A DNA stretch of 64,000 nt from Solitalea lacus (GTDB taxonomy: Bacteria > Bacteroidota > Bacteroidia > Sphingobacteriales > Sphingobacteriaceae). The stretch spans positions 2,592,200 through 2,656,199 of the forward strand of contig NZ_CP091740.1 of assembly GCF_022014595.1 (NCBI RefSeq), written 5' to 3'. Under the pieces are notes generated by a model. The model saw only the letters and a program-made list of their open reading frames with translations. It was not told the DNA's origin and did not search any database. The position numbers were made by a program, and so were the translations under genes. This document shows, piece after piece, positions 47,390-55,975 of this stretch. The first letter of the stretch is position 1; the number at the start of each line of letters is the position of its first letter.

Positions 47390-47637
47390 TCTGGAGCATA
47401 GTGAGCCACCATTCTTACATCTTCAAGTTTAAAATTTGAAGAAAGAGGGGTAGGGATAATATTTTGACCAGCTTTTAATTTAGAACAGTATCCATTAGGA
47501 GGTACAGGTATTTCATACTTATTTAACAGTTGTTTCAGTTCTAAATATGAAATATTATAGATAGAAATTAATGAAGTTAAGGGATTTTTCCAGATATAAT
47601 CATACAATTCCCTTCTGGTAAATTTGAATTTGTTCAT
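47368..47637 (-). CDS. Small protein with ELYDYIW-type domain
   Basis: An 89-residue protein that begins FTRRELYDYIWKNPLTSL, then ISYLELKQLLNKYEIPVPPNGY. This pattern (ELYxxVW...MxxLAxxYGIS...IPxPxxGYW) occurs in many small or N-terminal bacterial domains of unknown function, probably a DNA-binding helix-turn-helix. The tail after KAGQN is short, so the gene may be truncated. It sits at the junction between core genome and the accessory island. Confidence 0.6.
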   Translation of the reverse strand: MNKFKFTRRELYDYIWKNPLTSLISIYNISYLELKQLLNKYEIPVPPNGYCSKLKAGQNIIPTPLSSNFKLEDVRMVAHYAPDYPLNCR

Positions 47638-48010
47638 GGGAGGATGCTAAATCGAAATCGCAAGATATCAACTTTAATCGATCAGTAACCGGAGGTCCTC
47701 CAGTAATGACCATTTCTTTAATATTATTTTATATTGCTCATAACCACCGGAGTACAAACAATTAATTATTTCTTTGTCACCTTTTTATCATCAAATCTTT
47801 GTACAAAAAATATTGGAAGTAATTCAATAACTGTTGGTTGGATAGACCAACTTGTTCGACCAGCTTTATCCGTAAGCATTCTTCTTAATACGGAATGGCT
47901 TCTTCCGCATTTTGAGGCTAGGGTGTAGATGTCCTGATTTGCGAAACCTATTTTATTAAGTTGTTCATCGAGTAGGAAGATAGGGATTATTTCCCTATCT
48001 GTCCTCTCAC

Positions 48011-48043
48011 ACCACCGTACGTACGGTTCTCGTATACGGCGGT
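48011..48043 (-). ncRNA. Group II intron domain V
   Basis: ACCGCCGTA pairs with the 3' strand TACGGTGGT, with a GAGA tetraloop in between and the usual bulge. The triad reads CGC. This is the catalytic heart of the intron RNA. Confidence 0.85.
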
Positions 48044-48713
48044 TTGTTAAAATAACGACGGTTGCCCATCGGCTTGCCATTGACAATAATAATGCTGAAA
48101 ACCCCAATAGCCTTTCTTTTTCCAGTAGCTGATATTCAGCGTTCTAAGTAAAATGGGGCTGTGTGCAACTCTGGCTGCACCTTTACTTGTGTTGCCCCAC
48201 TGATAGGCCAATGATTTTCCTACTTCGAGTTTTATTAGGTTGGAGACTTTGGTTCGTATCCGTTTCCATCTCCTCCAGGTGTTGATTCGCAATCGGGTTC
48301 TTAACCATTCATCAAGTTTCTCCATTTTACTTCTCGCATTGGCGATTTTAAAGTAGTTTACCCAGCCTCTGATGATTTCATCGAGCTTTTTAAGCTTGTT
48401 TGCTTCTGGGCTGGGGTTACTTGATTGGGTTATCCTTTTACATTTTTCTTTCACCCTTTGGAAGGGCTGTTCTCCTATTCTAATCTGCCAGCCTTTCTTT
48501 GTTTTATAAAAGCTGAAGCCAAGCAGGTAGCTGTTGGAGGGTCGGCTGATTTTCGTCTTTACCCTGTTTACCTTTAGTAGTAGCTCCTTTTCTATGTATT
48601 CTATGATTCCGGCAGCTACTCTTTGGGCTGCTTTCTTACTTTGTACATAGATACTGCAATCATCGGCATAACGCACAAATTTATGTCCCCGCTTTACCAA
48701 CTCCTTGTCCAGC

Positions 48714-50366
48714 TCATTTAAAATGATGTTGGAAAGCAATGGGCTTCTCACTCTTCGTACACAATTGGTAACTTTTTTCATTATTTTCATTTTCAGCCTC
48801 TTTTAATGGAATTGAATGTTTAATATCTATCAAATCATCCCCTACAATTATTTCCTTCACAAGCAGTCTGAGTATCTTCTTTTTCTCCTTTATATCCAAT
48901 TGGTGCAGGTTTTGATCAATTTGGTTGGTAAAGCTCGCAACGTCCAGCAACTGCAATCGTTGATCTAAAGCCAGCTCATGCGCTTTCAACTGTTCCAGGT
49001 CTTTCTCTATAGTGTTAACCCTTTTCTGAAGCTCTGGCATCCTTTTTCTTAACTGAGCGATTGGGATTAGGCCTTCCTGGTAAGCATCCAGTAATTTATC
49101 CATTGCTTGAACTGCCTTTCCCCGTTGCTTTTCAAACGATGCTTTTTGATGAAGTAACGGACTTGTATTTTTAGTTTCCGCTACCCGTTTCTCTACTTCT
49201 CGTTGAATTAGGGTGGGGTCTTGTAATAAGGCTACGATCTGTTCCCATACAATCCTGTCCAGATAATCCTGTCTGATCGGCTTACACGTACACTTTCTGC
49301 CACCTTCGAACCGATAATCATCTGAGCCAAAGCAACGATAATAATAGATCTTGTTTTTTGCCGAAGTTGTAGTTGCGGTCCTATACAACGCATAACCACA
49401 TTCGCTACAAACCATCATTCCCTGAACCAGAGATAAGACAACTGTGTTTCTTTGCGCATGAAGTTTATTGCTTTTTAATCGTTCCTGTGCAATATCAAAG
49501 GTCGCCTGTGACACAATAGCGGGAACGGATAACTCAATCCATTCTTCTCTGGGCTTTTCTTTAGTGCATTTATTTTTTGAACTGTAACCACCTTTTGCTC
49601 TCAATGGCTTTATGACTTTTTGCCTTGGGCTAGCTTCTGTTTTACCAAAACAAGCTTTGCCACAATAGGCCGGGTTTCTTAGTATGCCCCAAACGGTTGA
49701 GCGTTCCCATATGGTTGCCCCTTTCTTAGTAGGAACCTGCTTGGCAGTTAAGGCTCTTGCCACTGCACCTATGCTACAAAAGTCATCGGTGTATAAACGA
49801 TATATCTCCCTTACTACAGAAGCTTCCTGCTCATTAATTTCGTAGTAGGCAGCTGCTGCATCTGTTTTTTTTATGTATTTATACCCATAAGGGGCACCAG
49901 ACATGACACTTACATTCCCTGATTTAGCTTTAAACCGTTTCCCTCTCCTGGAGCGTTCCTTGATCATTGCCCGTTCGTATTCTGCAATCATCCCCTGAAA
50001 CTGTAGCAACAAGGCCTCTTCCGGCGTTTCGGCTTTGGGCGAATTAACAAACATCACTTCTATACCACAGGAATGAAATTCGTCGATTAAAACCACCTGA
50101 TACGCATAATTCCGGCTCAAACGATCGGGACTATAGACCAAAACAGCTTGTATTTGTCCTTCGGCACTTAGATCTCTCACTTTTTCCAATCCAGGACGAA
50201 CCAAAATCGCTCCACTGTAACCCTCATCTTTAAAGATATATTCTTCTGGGACCACATAACCGTTTTCTTTGGCAAATTCTAATAAAGCATCTACCTGGCT
50301 GTCGATGGTTTTATTCTCCTTCTGCTGATCGGAGGATACTCGCGTATAAATGGCTGCAGTTTTCAT
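48714..50366 (-). CDS. Large serine recombinase
   Basis: A 550-residue site-specific recombinase. Resolvase domain: TAAIYTRVSSDQQ with catalytic serine (about residue 10), VLVYSPDRLSRN. Recombinase domain: NPAYCGKACFGK. A zinc ribbon with CSECGYALYR and a later CTC follows, then a coiled-coil region. The last ~10 residues (KPIAFQHHFK and the stop at 48714-48716) lie in intron sequence beyond the element end, so the stop is supplied by the target. The ATG lies inside the upstream small gene (overlap 56 bp), suggesting coupled translation. Confidence 0.92.
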   Translation of the reverse strand: MKTAAIYTRVSSDQQKENKTIDSQVDALLEFAKENGYVVPEEYIFKDEGYSGAILVRPGLEKVRDLSAEGQIQAVLVYSPDRLSRNYAYQVVLIDEFHSCGIEVMFVNSPKAETPEEALLLQFQGMIAEYERAMIKERSRRGKRFKAKSGNVSVMSGAPYGYKYIKKTDAAAAYYEINEQEASVVREIYRLYTDDFCSIGAVARALTAKQVPTKKGATIWERSTVWGILRNPAYCGKACFGKTEASPRQKVIKPLRAKGGYSSKNKCTKEKPREEWIELSVPAIVSQATFDIAQERLKSNKLHAQRNTVVLSLVQGMMVCSECGYALYRTATTTSAKNKIYYYRCFGSDDYRFEGGRKCTCKPIRQDYLDRIVWEQIVALLQDPTLIQREVEKRVAETKNTSPLLHQKASFEKQRGKAVQAMDKLLDAYQEGLIPIAQLRKRMPELQKRVNTIEKDLEQLKAHELALDQRLQLLDVASFTNQIDQNLHQLDIKEKKKILRLLVKEIIVGDDLIDIKHSIPLKEAENENNEKSYQLCTKSEKPIAFQHHFK

Positions 50367-50520
50367 ATACCTGATCTTCTATGGGTTGATTAATAGAATT
50401 TGCTGAGGAAATGATTTCCGACTGGCCTGGGACGAGAAGATGGTAGACCTGTGTGAGTTTTTGCTCCCACAAGCGGTCATAGGAGAACGATATCTTAGCG
50501 ATCCTCTCCTTTTTGGCCAT
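50311..50520 (-). CDS. Small protein upstream of the serine recombinase
   Basis: A 69-residue protein (MAKKERIAKISFSYDRLWEQ) starting 22 bp before the RHH gene stop and overlapping the recombinase start by 56 bp. The gene order RHH, small protein, recombinase with overlaps suggests one transcript with coupled translation. I do not recognise the family. It may be an accessory factor for recombination. Confidence 0.55.
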   Translation of the reverse strand: MAKKERIAKISFSYDRLWEQKLTQVYHLLVPGQSEIISSANSINQPIEDQVYENCSHLYASILRSAEGE

Positions 50521-50842
50521 AGTGTTGTTTTTTTGCTAAAAACTCTTCCAATGCCGCCCTGACTATTTTGCTGATTGAAGTCCCCTGAGAGACTGCAAAT
50601 TCCCTTACCCGACCGATCAGACTGGGCGGAAGTTTTACTGTAAAGACCACTGAACGCTCCGGAATGGTTAACTTCTCCTTGTGCGCTTTGGCTTGCTGAA
50701 CATAACGATAGGCCTGTATTTGGGACACACCATAGGTTTCCATCAACTGCTCTACAATATTTGTATACGGCTTCCGCTGCTCCAATAAGGCATGCGCCTG
50801 ATTGATTCTTTCCGCCAATTCCGAATTCGGTGATCTTTTCAT
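50495..50842 (-). CDS. HTH plus ribbon-helix-helix regulator
   Basis: A 115-residue protein. Its first half has a helix-turn-helix (NIVEQLMETYGVSQIQAYRYV), the second half a ribbon-helix-helix (RSVVFTVKLPPSLIGRVREF, SISKIVRAALEEFLAKK). It is the first gene of the element and probably represses the recombinase operon or steers the recombinase. The promoter would be in 50843-50948 next to the element end. Confidence 0.75.
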   Translation of the reverse strand: MKRSPNSELAERINQAHALLEQRKPYTNIVEQLMETYGVSQIQAYRYVQQAKAHKEKLTIPERSVVFTVKLPPSLIGRVREFAVSQGTSISKIVRAALEEFLAKKQHYGQKGEDR

Positions 50843-52116
50843 TTATCATAAAAATAATACTTTTTATGAAATATCCAAAACTAAAATCTTCCTCTTTTAA
50901 TCACAAGTCGCTTAACAAAGTCAATGTTTGTGAGTGTGTACGTAAAGCTAACGGGCTACCTTGAGGGGTACCTTCGCTGCGAGGGCTTAGCACTCCGCCT
51001 TCCATTATGCCGCTTTTCAGGTAAAGGCTGACTAGTTTTAGGGTCCGTTTGTCCGCAATCTTCTTACTTAGTAAACCCAGTAGTTGCTGGTGGTTTACCT
51101 TGTCGAAGAATTTCTCCAAATCCAGCTCTATTATCCATTCCCGGCCTGTGTTAAGGTACTTTTGGGCAGTCATTACTGCCTTATGGGCATTCTTACCAGG
51201 CCTGAAACCAAAGCTGTTTTCGTTAAATTCCTGTTCGTATTGCGGAATTAGCCATTGGGAGACCGCTTGTTGCAGCATCCTGTCCACTACACAAGGAATT
51301 CCTAGCATCCTTTTGCCGCCCTGTGGTTTGCGTATTTCTACTTTCCGCACGGGTTGTGGCTCATAAGTGCCTTGGAGTATACTTTTCAGTAGGGCTTGAT
51401 AGTGGGCATTTACATAGGGGCGAAGTTCATCGCTCTGCAGATGGTCAATACCCGCTGCCCCTTGGTTGCGTTCTACGGCAACAAGGGCTCTTTCAAGGTT
51501 TCTTCTGTCGAATATTCTCTCTAGCATTACTTTAACCGATAGCGCATTCGGGCAATTCCGTCAGTTTCTTTCATTTTCTGCTAAGCTCCTTCTGCAGTCT
51601 ACTTTCGGTTTCCGACCTTTCCTCATGCAGACAGTTCTCTTACGTGTTTCGGCTTTTTTTTTTTTCGCTTCAAATGATTTAGCTGTTTCCTTGCCAATTT
51701 TAACATTCAGCCCTTTTCCCAACATTACTTGGAATACTATGGCTTCTGCTGACTTCTGATAACACCAGTGCTTGCATCCCTGCAAGCTGTTTCCGCTTTA
51801 GGTTGCGCTTCTCCCGCTGCCAGATTGTTATCAGATCTCTCAGGGTAAGTCTAATCGCTTTCCTCTCATGTAGCCTCTGCATATACATTCATGGCATCTG
51901 TGTAGTGTGGGACTTTGATTTCTTTAGCAATCTTATCCTGCCATGACTGCCTCTTATACAGTTTCTGTTCGTAGGCTCGAGAGTTTGCCTTGGGCTTCCT
52001 TCAGATTCCTTCTCGCGAAGGACACCCTTGCCGTCGGCTAACACTTCCCACTACAAAGCGTGTTCGGGACTTGCACCCTAGAGCTATTAAACATGCCTGA
52101 CGCACTAAAAAATCTG

Positions 52117-52132
52117 CCATTCTCGGGAATGG
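52117..52132 (-). other. Terminator-like hairpin in the exon next to the intron 2 insertion site
   Basis: CCATTC and GAATGG pair with a 4-nt loop, followed on the minus strand by CAGATTTTTTA and then the intron. It resembles a rho-independent terminator although it lies in a reading frame. Class IIC introns are known to recognise such hairpins. Confidence 0.7.
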
Positions 52133-53136
52133 AAGCGTAACTCCTGAATAAGAAGCAGTAAAGGCAAAGTTAATCACAGAGATAATATGGTTACCATTTG
52201 CAGTAATGGAGTGTGATTCAGATAGTTCATTTATATAAATAATGAACAGGTCAGAATGCTGCTGCAACAATAGTTTGAGAGCTTTCTTGTTTTCTACAAT
52301 TACAGTTTTATTGAAGTAAGTCTCTTGAATCAAAGAACTGTTGATAGACATACAAGCAATCAAGAAAGCAACTGCTTCCTGTCTGGAAGATGCCTGTACT
52401 TCCAGAATTCCAGAGTCTCCGGTCAGGAATTTTAGTATTTTATTTTGTTGATCTATTCGACCTTCAATTATAAATTCAGGGGTGAATAACTTATCTTTTA
52501 AATGCGTATAATTGTCCCAGTACTCCCTAGCACTACTTATATCATCTGTGTGGATTTTCAATTCACGAGCGAGCCATAAAGCAACTGCAGGGCACTGGTC
52601 TAACCATAATTCTAAATTATCTGCATCGTAGATTAAGATTTCTTTCCATTCATTTTTACTCGTTAAAGTTTCAATGAATTTTAACTTTGTTGGTCTTGCT
52701 CCAACGTCTTGGAGTAACAAATACAAACGTGGAATCTTTTTTTATTTGGCTCGTTGTTGTGCTGTTTCGATTTTCGAAATCGCTCTTGAATTTGCTTATG
52801 TAATCTTTATTTCTTCCAAATTCCCAGAAAGATTCATTTTTAGGTAACAATAAGCTAGCTTCAGAAACTTTACAATAACCGTCCCATCCTGGCTTAAAAA
52901 TACTATCTCCGATGGGTAGATCGAGGATAGGGAATTCCTTGCTTGAGGAAATAATAAGTTTTTGAATAATCCGAGGAAGTAATTCTTCGCAACGTCTTTC
53001 CTCTGCTAAAAGTGACAAATGAGTAGCGGTTATCCAACGCACGGTTCAAAAGTATTAGATTTTAGGGTCTAGGGATAGATATAGGATAGTAAAAGGCATT
53101 TAATTGATAGTAATTTTTCTTTGGCCATCTGATTCA

Positions 53137-53747
53137 CTACTGCGCTTTCCAATTATTACCGAGGAAAGAAAGCAGTGTGTCACCCAGTTGATATACTTTG
53201 CTGACAAACTTTTCAGGGAAGTAATGATCTTTATGCATATCCATATTTGAGGTATTCTCTGTTGCAGTATCAAGAAGATTTGCGAACTTATCCCTGTTGT
53301 AACCTCCAATTACCAAATTTGCCAAGTTCGCTTTTAATTTCTTGGCAGAATCCAGGTTCGCAGGGATCGTCTTTAATACATGATAGTGCAACCATACCTC
53401 GAAACAAGGATTGCTTATAGACAGTGACCAATTTGCTTCGTGCTCGCAATGTTGATGCAGGTCGTCAATTTCTTTGCGTGGCCAACGGTCCACGTCCAAA
53501 ACAAACCAGACGAAATCCTCAGGTTCAACTCCGTATTCATCGTCGTATTTTCCAAGCGTTCAAGCAAATGTTTGGCGGCCGATTTTCCTTCTTCCCGTGG
53601 AACGATTTCCACAACAACACGTCTGTTCAGTTCTCCAAAAAAATTAAAATATTCATCTTCACGTTGCCCCTCAGCGACAATGACAAATTTTCGAAAATCC
53701 CGATGATGTTTGCCCTTTTTGTATTCTCTGTTCTTATTCCTCGCCAT
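53137..53747 (-). pseudogene. rloB: RloB-family gene with a frameshift
   Basis: The first part (ATG 53747) reads MARNKNREYKKGKHHRDFRK, FVIVAEGQREDEYFNFF, then frame is lost in an AAAA run at 53548-53551. The other frame goes on as KYDDEYGVEPEDFVWFVLDV, DRWPRKEIDDL and SNPCFEVWLHYHVLK, all typical of RloB (an abortive-infection/restriction-linked protein). One added A restores a ~203-residue protein. Starts 14 bp inside the upstream ATPase gene, as in RloA-RloB pairs. Decay, assembly error or programmed shift are all possible. Confidence 0.85.
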
Positions 53748-55065
53748 AATCCTTAAATCTTAACTTCTTAAGATCTCCTAAAAACGGTATTGCACCAAAT
53801 CTTCCTGATAAATATCCTTTCCTAATATCCAGGTCTGGCCGCACATTGTATTCACTGAGAGGATATAAATGTGTAGCACCCTCTTTGTTCTTTTCTGCAA
53901 ACCAGATTTCGTCTTGTCTAAATAGGTCAAGGTCCAGAAGGTTGGACTCATGTGTAGTAATGATTAATTGTCCAACCTTGTTATTGTTTTCCTGTATCTG
54001 TCCGATAAATTCCTTCAGAAGCGAGGGATGTATGCTTTGGTCCATCTCATCGATCATGACGGTTACAGGAAATTTCTCAAGCATATATAATACGGGTATA
54101 AAATCGATCAATCTCAAGGTCCCATCAGATTCGTCGAAAAGTTCGAATACGACTTTTCTTCCAGAAGGGGCCATGTGGTAGGAAACGACTTTTTTAATGA
54201 CAGGCTTTCCTTCCTCGATTATGGCTATCGCGTTCTTGTTGTCTCCAACACGCTCTATTTGACCAGATCTGATCAATTTCAATACACGCTCCTTTTCGGC
54301 TTTATTATCTTCCCCGAAATATGTATCAAAATCAAGGTTTTGGATGTCAAGCTCTTTTATTCCTGTGTCGAATTTACATATCAACTTATTTGTAAATAAC
54401 TTAAAATCATCATCATTGATGAAACTGTAGGTCAGTCCAGCATACTGCATGCCGGGTAAAATAACAACCAGTCCTTTTTCTATCCATTTGTATGCATTAT
54501 TTATTTCCTTGAACTTTTTATCCTTGACCAGAGATATAAAAGGTACCTCAGGTTCCAGAAGATCCTCCTCATAGAGTTGCATCAGTAAGCGGTCTTTTTG
54601 AGTCTTAAGATATTTGGGTGCGACGGTCAGCTTTGTTCTTTTTTGATCGTCAACTGCTCTTTCGAATACAAGTTCGTCGTCTTTTTTACCAAAATTCAGT
54701 AGATAGAGCCATTCTTCCTGTATAATGTTATTATGAAAGGTCATTCCGTAGGAATAGCCGGTTCCGTCTATCAAAAATTCCAGTTCAAGAGTGGATGGCT
54801 TGATGTCCTCAGATAGCTTAAATGCGAAGTTATCAAATGTATCGATCGATCCTTCTCTCACTATTTCGGACAGAAAATTGATGGCCAGTATCAAATTTGA
54901 TTTTCCCGCACCATTTGCACCATAGATGACGGCGCTTTTTACTAGGTCTACGTTTGCAAAACGGTAAACATGATTAGGATGACGCCTGACGTCTCCGGTC
55001 AACATGTTAAATTCTGTTTCCTCTTTGAACGACAGAAAATTTTCGACTATAAATCTGATTAACAT
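53734..55065 (-). CDS. rloA: RloA/AbiLi-type AAA ATPase
   Basis: A 443-residue ABC-like ATPase. It has MLIRFIVENFLSFKEETEFN at the start and the Walker A GANGAGKSN (about residues 50-58). Walker B reads VTVMIDEMDQSIHPSLL, followed by LIITTHESNLLD. This is the OLD/RecF-like group of phage-defence ATPases. The RloB-like gene overlaps it by 14 bp downstream. In known pairs (RloAB, AbiLi/ii) the ATPase senses infection and the partner acts, which is family inference. The ATPase is intact although its partner is frameshifted. Confidence 0.87.
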   Translation of the reverse strand: MLIRFIVENFLSFKEETEFNMLTGDVRRHPNHVYRFANVDLVKSAVIYGANGAGKSNLILAINFLSEIVREGSIDTFDNFAFKLSEDIKPSTLELEFLIDGTGYSYGMTFHNNIIQEEWLYLLNFGKKDDELVFERAVDDQKRTKLTVAPKYLKTQKDRLLMQLYEEDLLEPEVPFISLVKDKKFKEINNAYKWIEKGLVVILPGMQYAGLTYSFINDDDFKLFTNKLICKFDTGIKELDIQNLDFDTYFGEDNKAEKERVLKLIRSGQIERVGDNKNAIAIIEEGKPVIKKVVSYHMAPSGRKVVFELFDESDGTLRLIDFIPVLYMLEKFPVTVMIDEMDQSIHPSLLKEFIGQIQENNNKVGQLIITTHESNLLDLDLFRQDEIWFAEKNKEGATHLYPLSEYNVRPDLDIRKGYLSGRFGAIPFLGDLKKLRFKDYGEE

Positions 55066-55159
55066 ATCGTAGTTTTTTATAAAACGTATTTCACGTTTTT
55101 GGTTTGCTTTTTAATTGGCAACTGGTATTATTGAATGCAATTATAACGATTTTTTCGTT

Positions 55160-55189
55160 ACAAATCTATAGTTTTTTTTATATATTTGT
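55160..55189. promoter_or_regulatory. Divergent -7 boxes between rloA and the hipA remnant
   Basis: TATATTTGT (plus, 55181-55189) faces the hipA remnant. TAGATTTGT (minus, 55160-55168) faces rloA. Both fit TAnnTTTGT. Confidence 0.5.
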
Positions 55190-55210
55190 CTTCAAGGTGA
55201 TATATATTGT

Positions 55211-55970
55211 ATGGCAAATTCAGTAAACGCAATTCAAAACGGTCTGTACTTCCAGGAAGGAATCTTCCTTGGTGGTGCAAGGCCCAAAGCTAATATTCTT
55301 GATGAAGATGGACAGCCGTGGATTGCCAAATTTCCTTCAAAGAATGATACAATAGATAAAGCGTCTTGGGAATATTTAGCCTATCGACTGGCTGTTAATG
55401 CAGGTATTACCATGGCTGAATCGAGATTAGAGCATATTGCAGGCCGGCATCAAACGTTTTTTACCAAGCGTTTTGATAGAGAATTGTATGAACGCTTCAG
55501 CCATGACCATGACCGGAAAGAATGAAGAGCTTATCCGCGATGATATTCCATCGTATTTAGATATTGTGAAGTTTATTCAGTTCTAAGGCAGTCATGTTGA
55601 TGAAGACCTGCATCAACTTTGTAGAAGAATTGTTTTCAATATTCTCATTTCCAATACGGATGACCATTTGCGGAACCATGGTTTTATTCTTAATAATGAT
55701 GGTTGGCGATTAGCCCCTGCTTTTGACATTAACCCATCCACGAATAAGGACGGATTGGCATTGAATATCGATATGGACAGCAATGCATTGGATATTCAAT
55801 TAGCTAAAAGTGTCGAGGAATATTTTAGGTTAGGCCAAAATGAAATGAACAACATTATTGATGAAGTGCACTCAATAGTAGCAGATTGGAAGAAACTGGC
55901 AACGGAAATAGGCATATCACGAAGTGAACAAGCATTAATGGCTCCGACGTTTAGTGAAATATCAACTTGA
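55211..55970 (+). pseudogene. hipA: HipA toxin kinase remnant
   Basis: The frame starting at 55211 has FLGGARPKANI (HipA ATP-binding motif) and FTKRFDR, then is lost near 55480. The next frame reads MTGKNEELIRDD, IPSYLDIVKFIQF, an in-frame TAA (55584-55586), then ISNTDDHLRNHGF (catalytic loop) and LAPAFDINPS. The N-terminal ~100 residues of an intact HipA and the HipB antitoxin are missing. Intact members reach about 420 residues. So the toxin is dead, though the kinase core is recognisable. Confidence 0.85.
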
Positions 55971-55975
55971 ACATA

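Larger units (their letters stand above)
48746..50948 (-). mobile_element. Serine-recombinase transposable element inside the intron 2 RT gene
   Basis: It interrupts the RT between QGSPL and SPLLSN. Imperfect inverted ends share CGTACACA (48756-48763 and, reversed, 50935-50942). Both target flanks show AGC at the joint. About 2.2 kb long, with three genes: a ribbon-helix-helix protein, a small protein and the recombinase. Excision across the shared AGC would leave the RT frame short by one base, so the exact crossover point is not settled. Confidence 0.82.
48047..51527 (-). pseudogene. ltrA: Group II intron 2 reverse transcriptase, split by the serine-recombinase element
   Basis: The N-terminal part (ATG at 51525-51527, MLERIFDRRNLERALVAVE, to QGSPL near 50949) and the C-terminal part (from SPLLSNIILNELDKEL near 48744 to 48047) are one RT broken by a 2.2-kb insert between the palm motifs QGSP and LLSN. 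The catalytic YADD is at 48659-48670, in the C-terminal part. The C-terminal maturase region ends with WRRWKRIRTKVSNLI and KGAARVAHSP. Since the catalytic core is cut in two, this RT cannot work from this copy. RNA-only splicing would need help in trans. Confidence 0.92.
47967..52105 (-). mobile_element. Group II intron 2 (class IIC), interrupted by a serine-recombinase element
   Basis: The 5' end GTGCG is at 52105-52101 and the 3' end (CCTACTCGAT) at 47967. Domain V (48011-48043) carries CGC instead of AGC in the catalytic triad position, as known for class IIC. Without its 2.2-kb insert the intron would be about 1.94 kb, a normal size. Domain VI is the AGATAGGG/CCCTATCT hairpin at 47975-48000. 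The EBS1 candidate TAAAGAA (51920-51926) pairs with TTTTTTA just before the 5' splice site. The intron lies 11 nt past a hairpin in the exon. Confidence 0.92.
47766..53042 (-). pseudogene. Defence-like large-protein gene split by group II intron 2 and frameshifted
   Basis: The 5' part (52106-53042) and 3' part (47766-47966) belong to one gene. The 5' exon ends ...GAT TTT TTA and the 3' exon begins GAA CAA CTT, so splicing out 47967-52105 joins MADFL to EQLNKIGF in frame. A +1 shift in an AAAA run (52679-52682) breaks the 5' exon between VFVTPRRWSKTNKVK and FIETLTSKNEW. Joined, the product is about 380 residues, which seems short for the family. The N-terminal segment (FKPGWDGYCKV, ESFWEFGRNKDYISK, DADNLELWLDQ) looks like part of large defence-linked NTPase proteins, by my recollection only. 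Confidence 0.7.

Noticed and set aside
48745-50949. A clean target duplication or perfect crossover dinucleotide for the serine element
   Set aside because: Only AGC is shared, and joining there leaves the RT frame one base short, so ends are given as approximate.
52001-52105. C-terminal extension of the split gene past the exon end
   Set aside because: These codons are intron domain I sequence starting with GTGCG, not host coding sequence.
53424-53756. Plus-strand open frames of 88-110 codons
   Set aside because: Antisense to the frameshifted rloB gene, whose motifs are clear on the minus strand.
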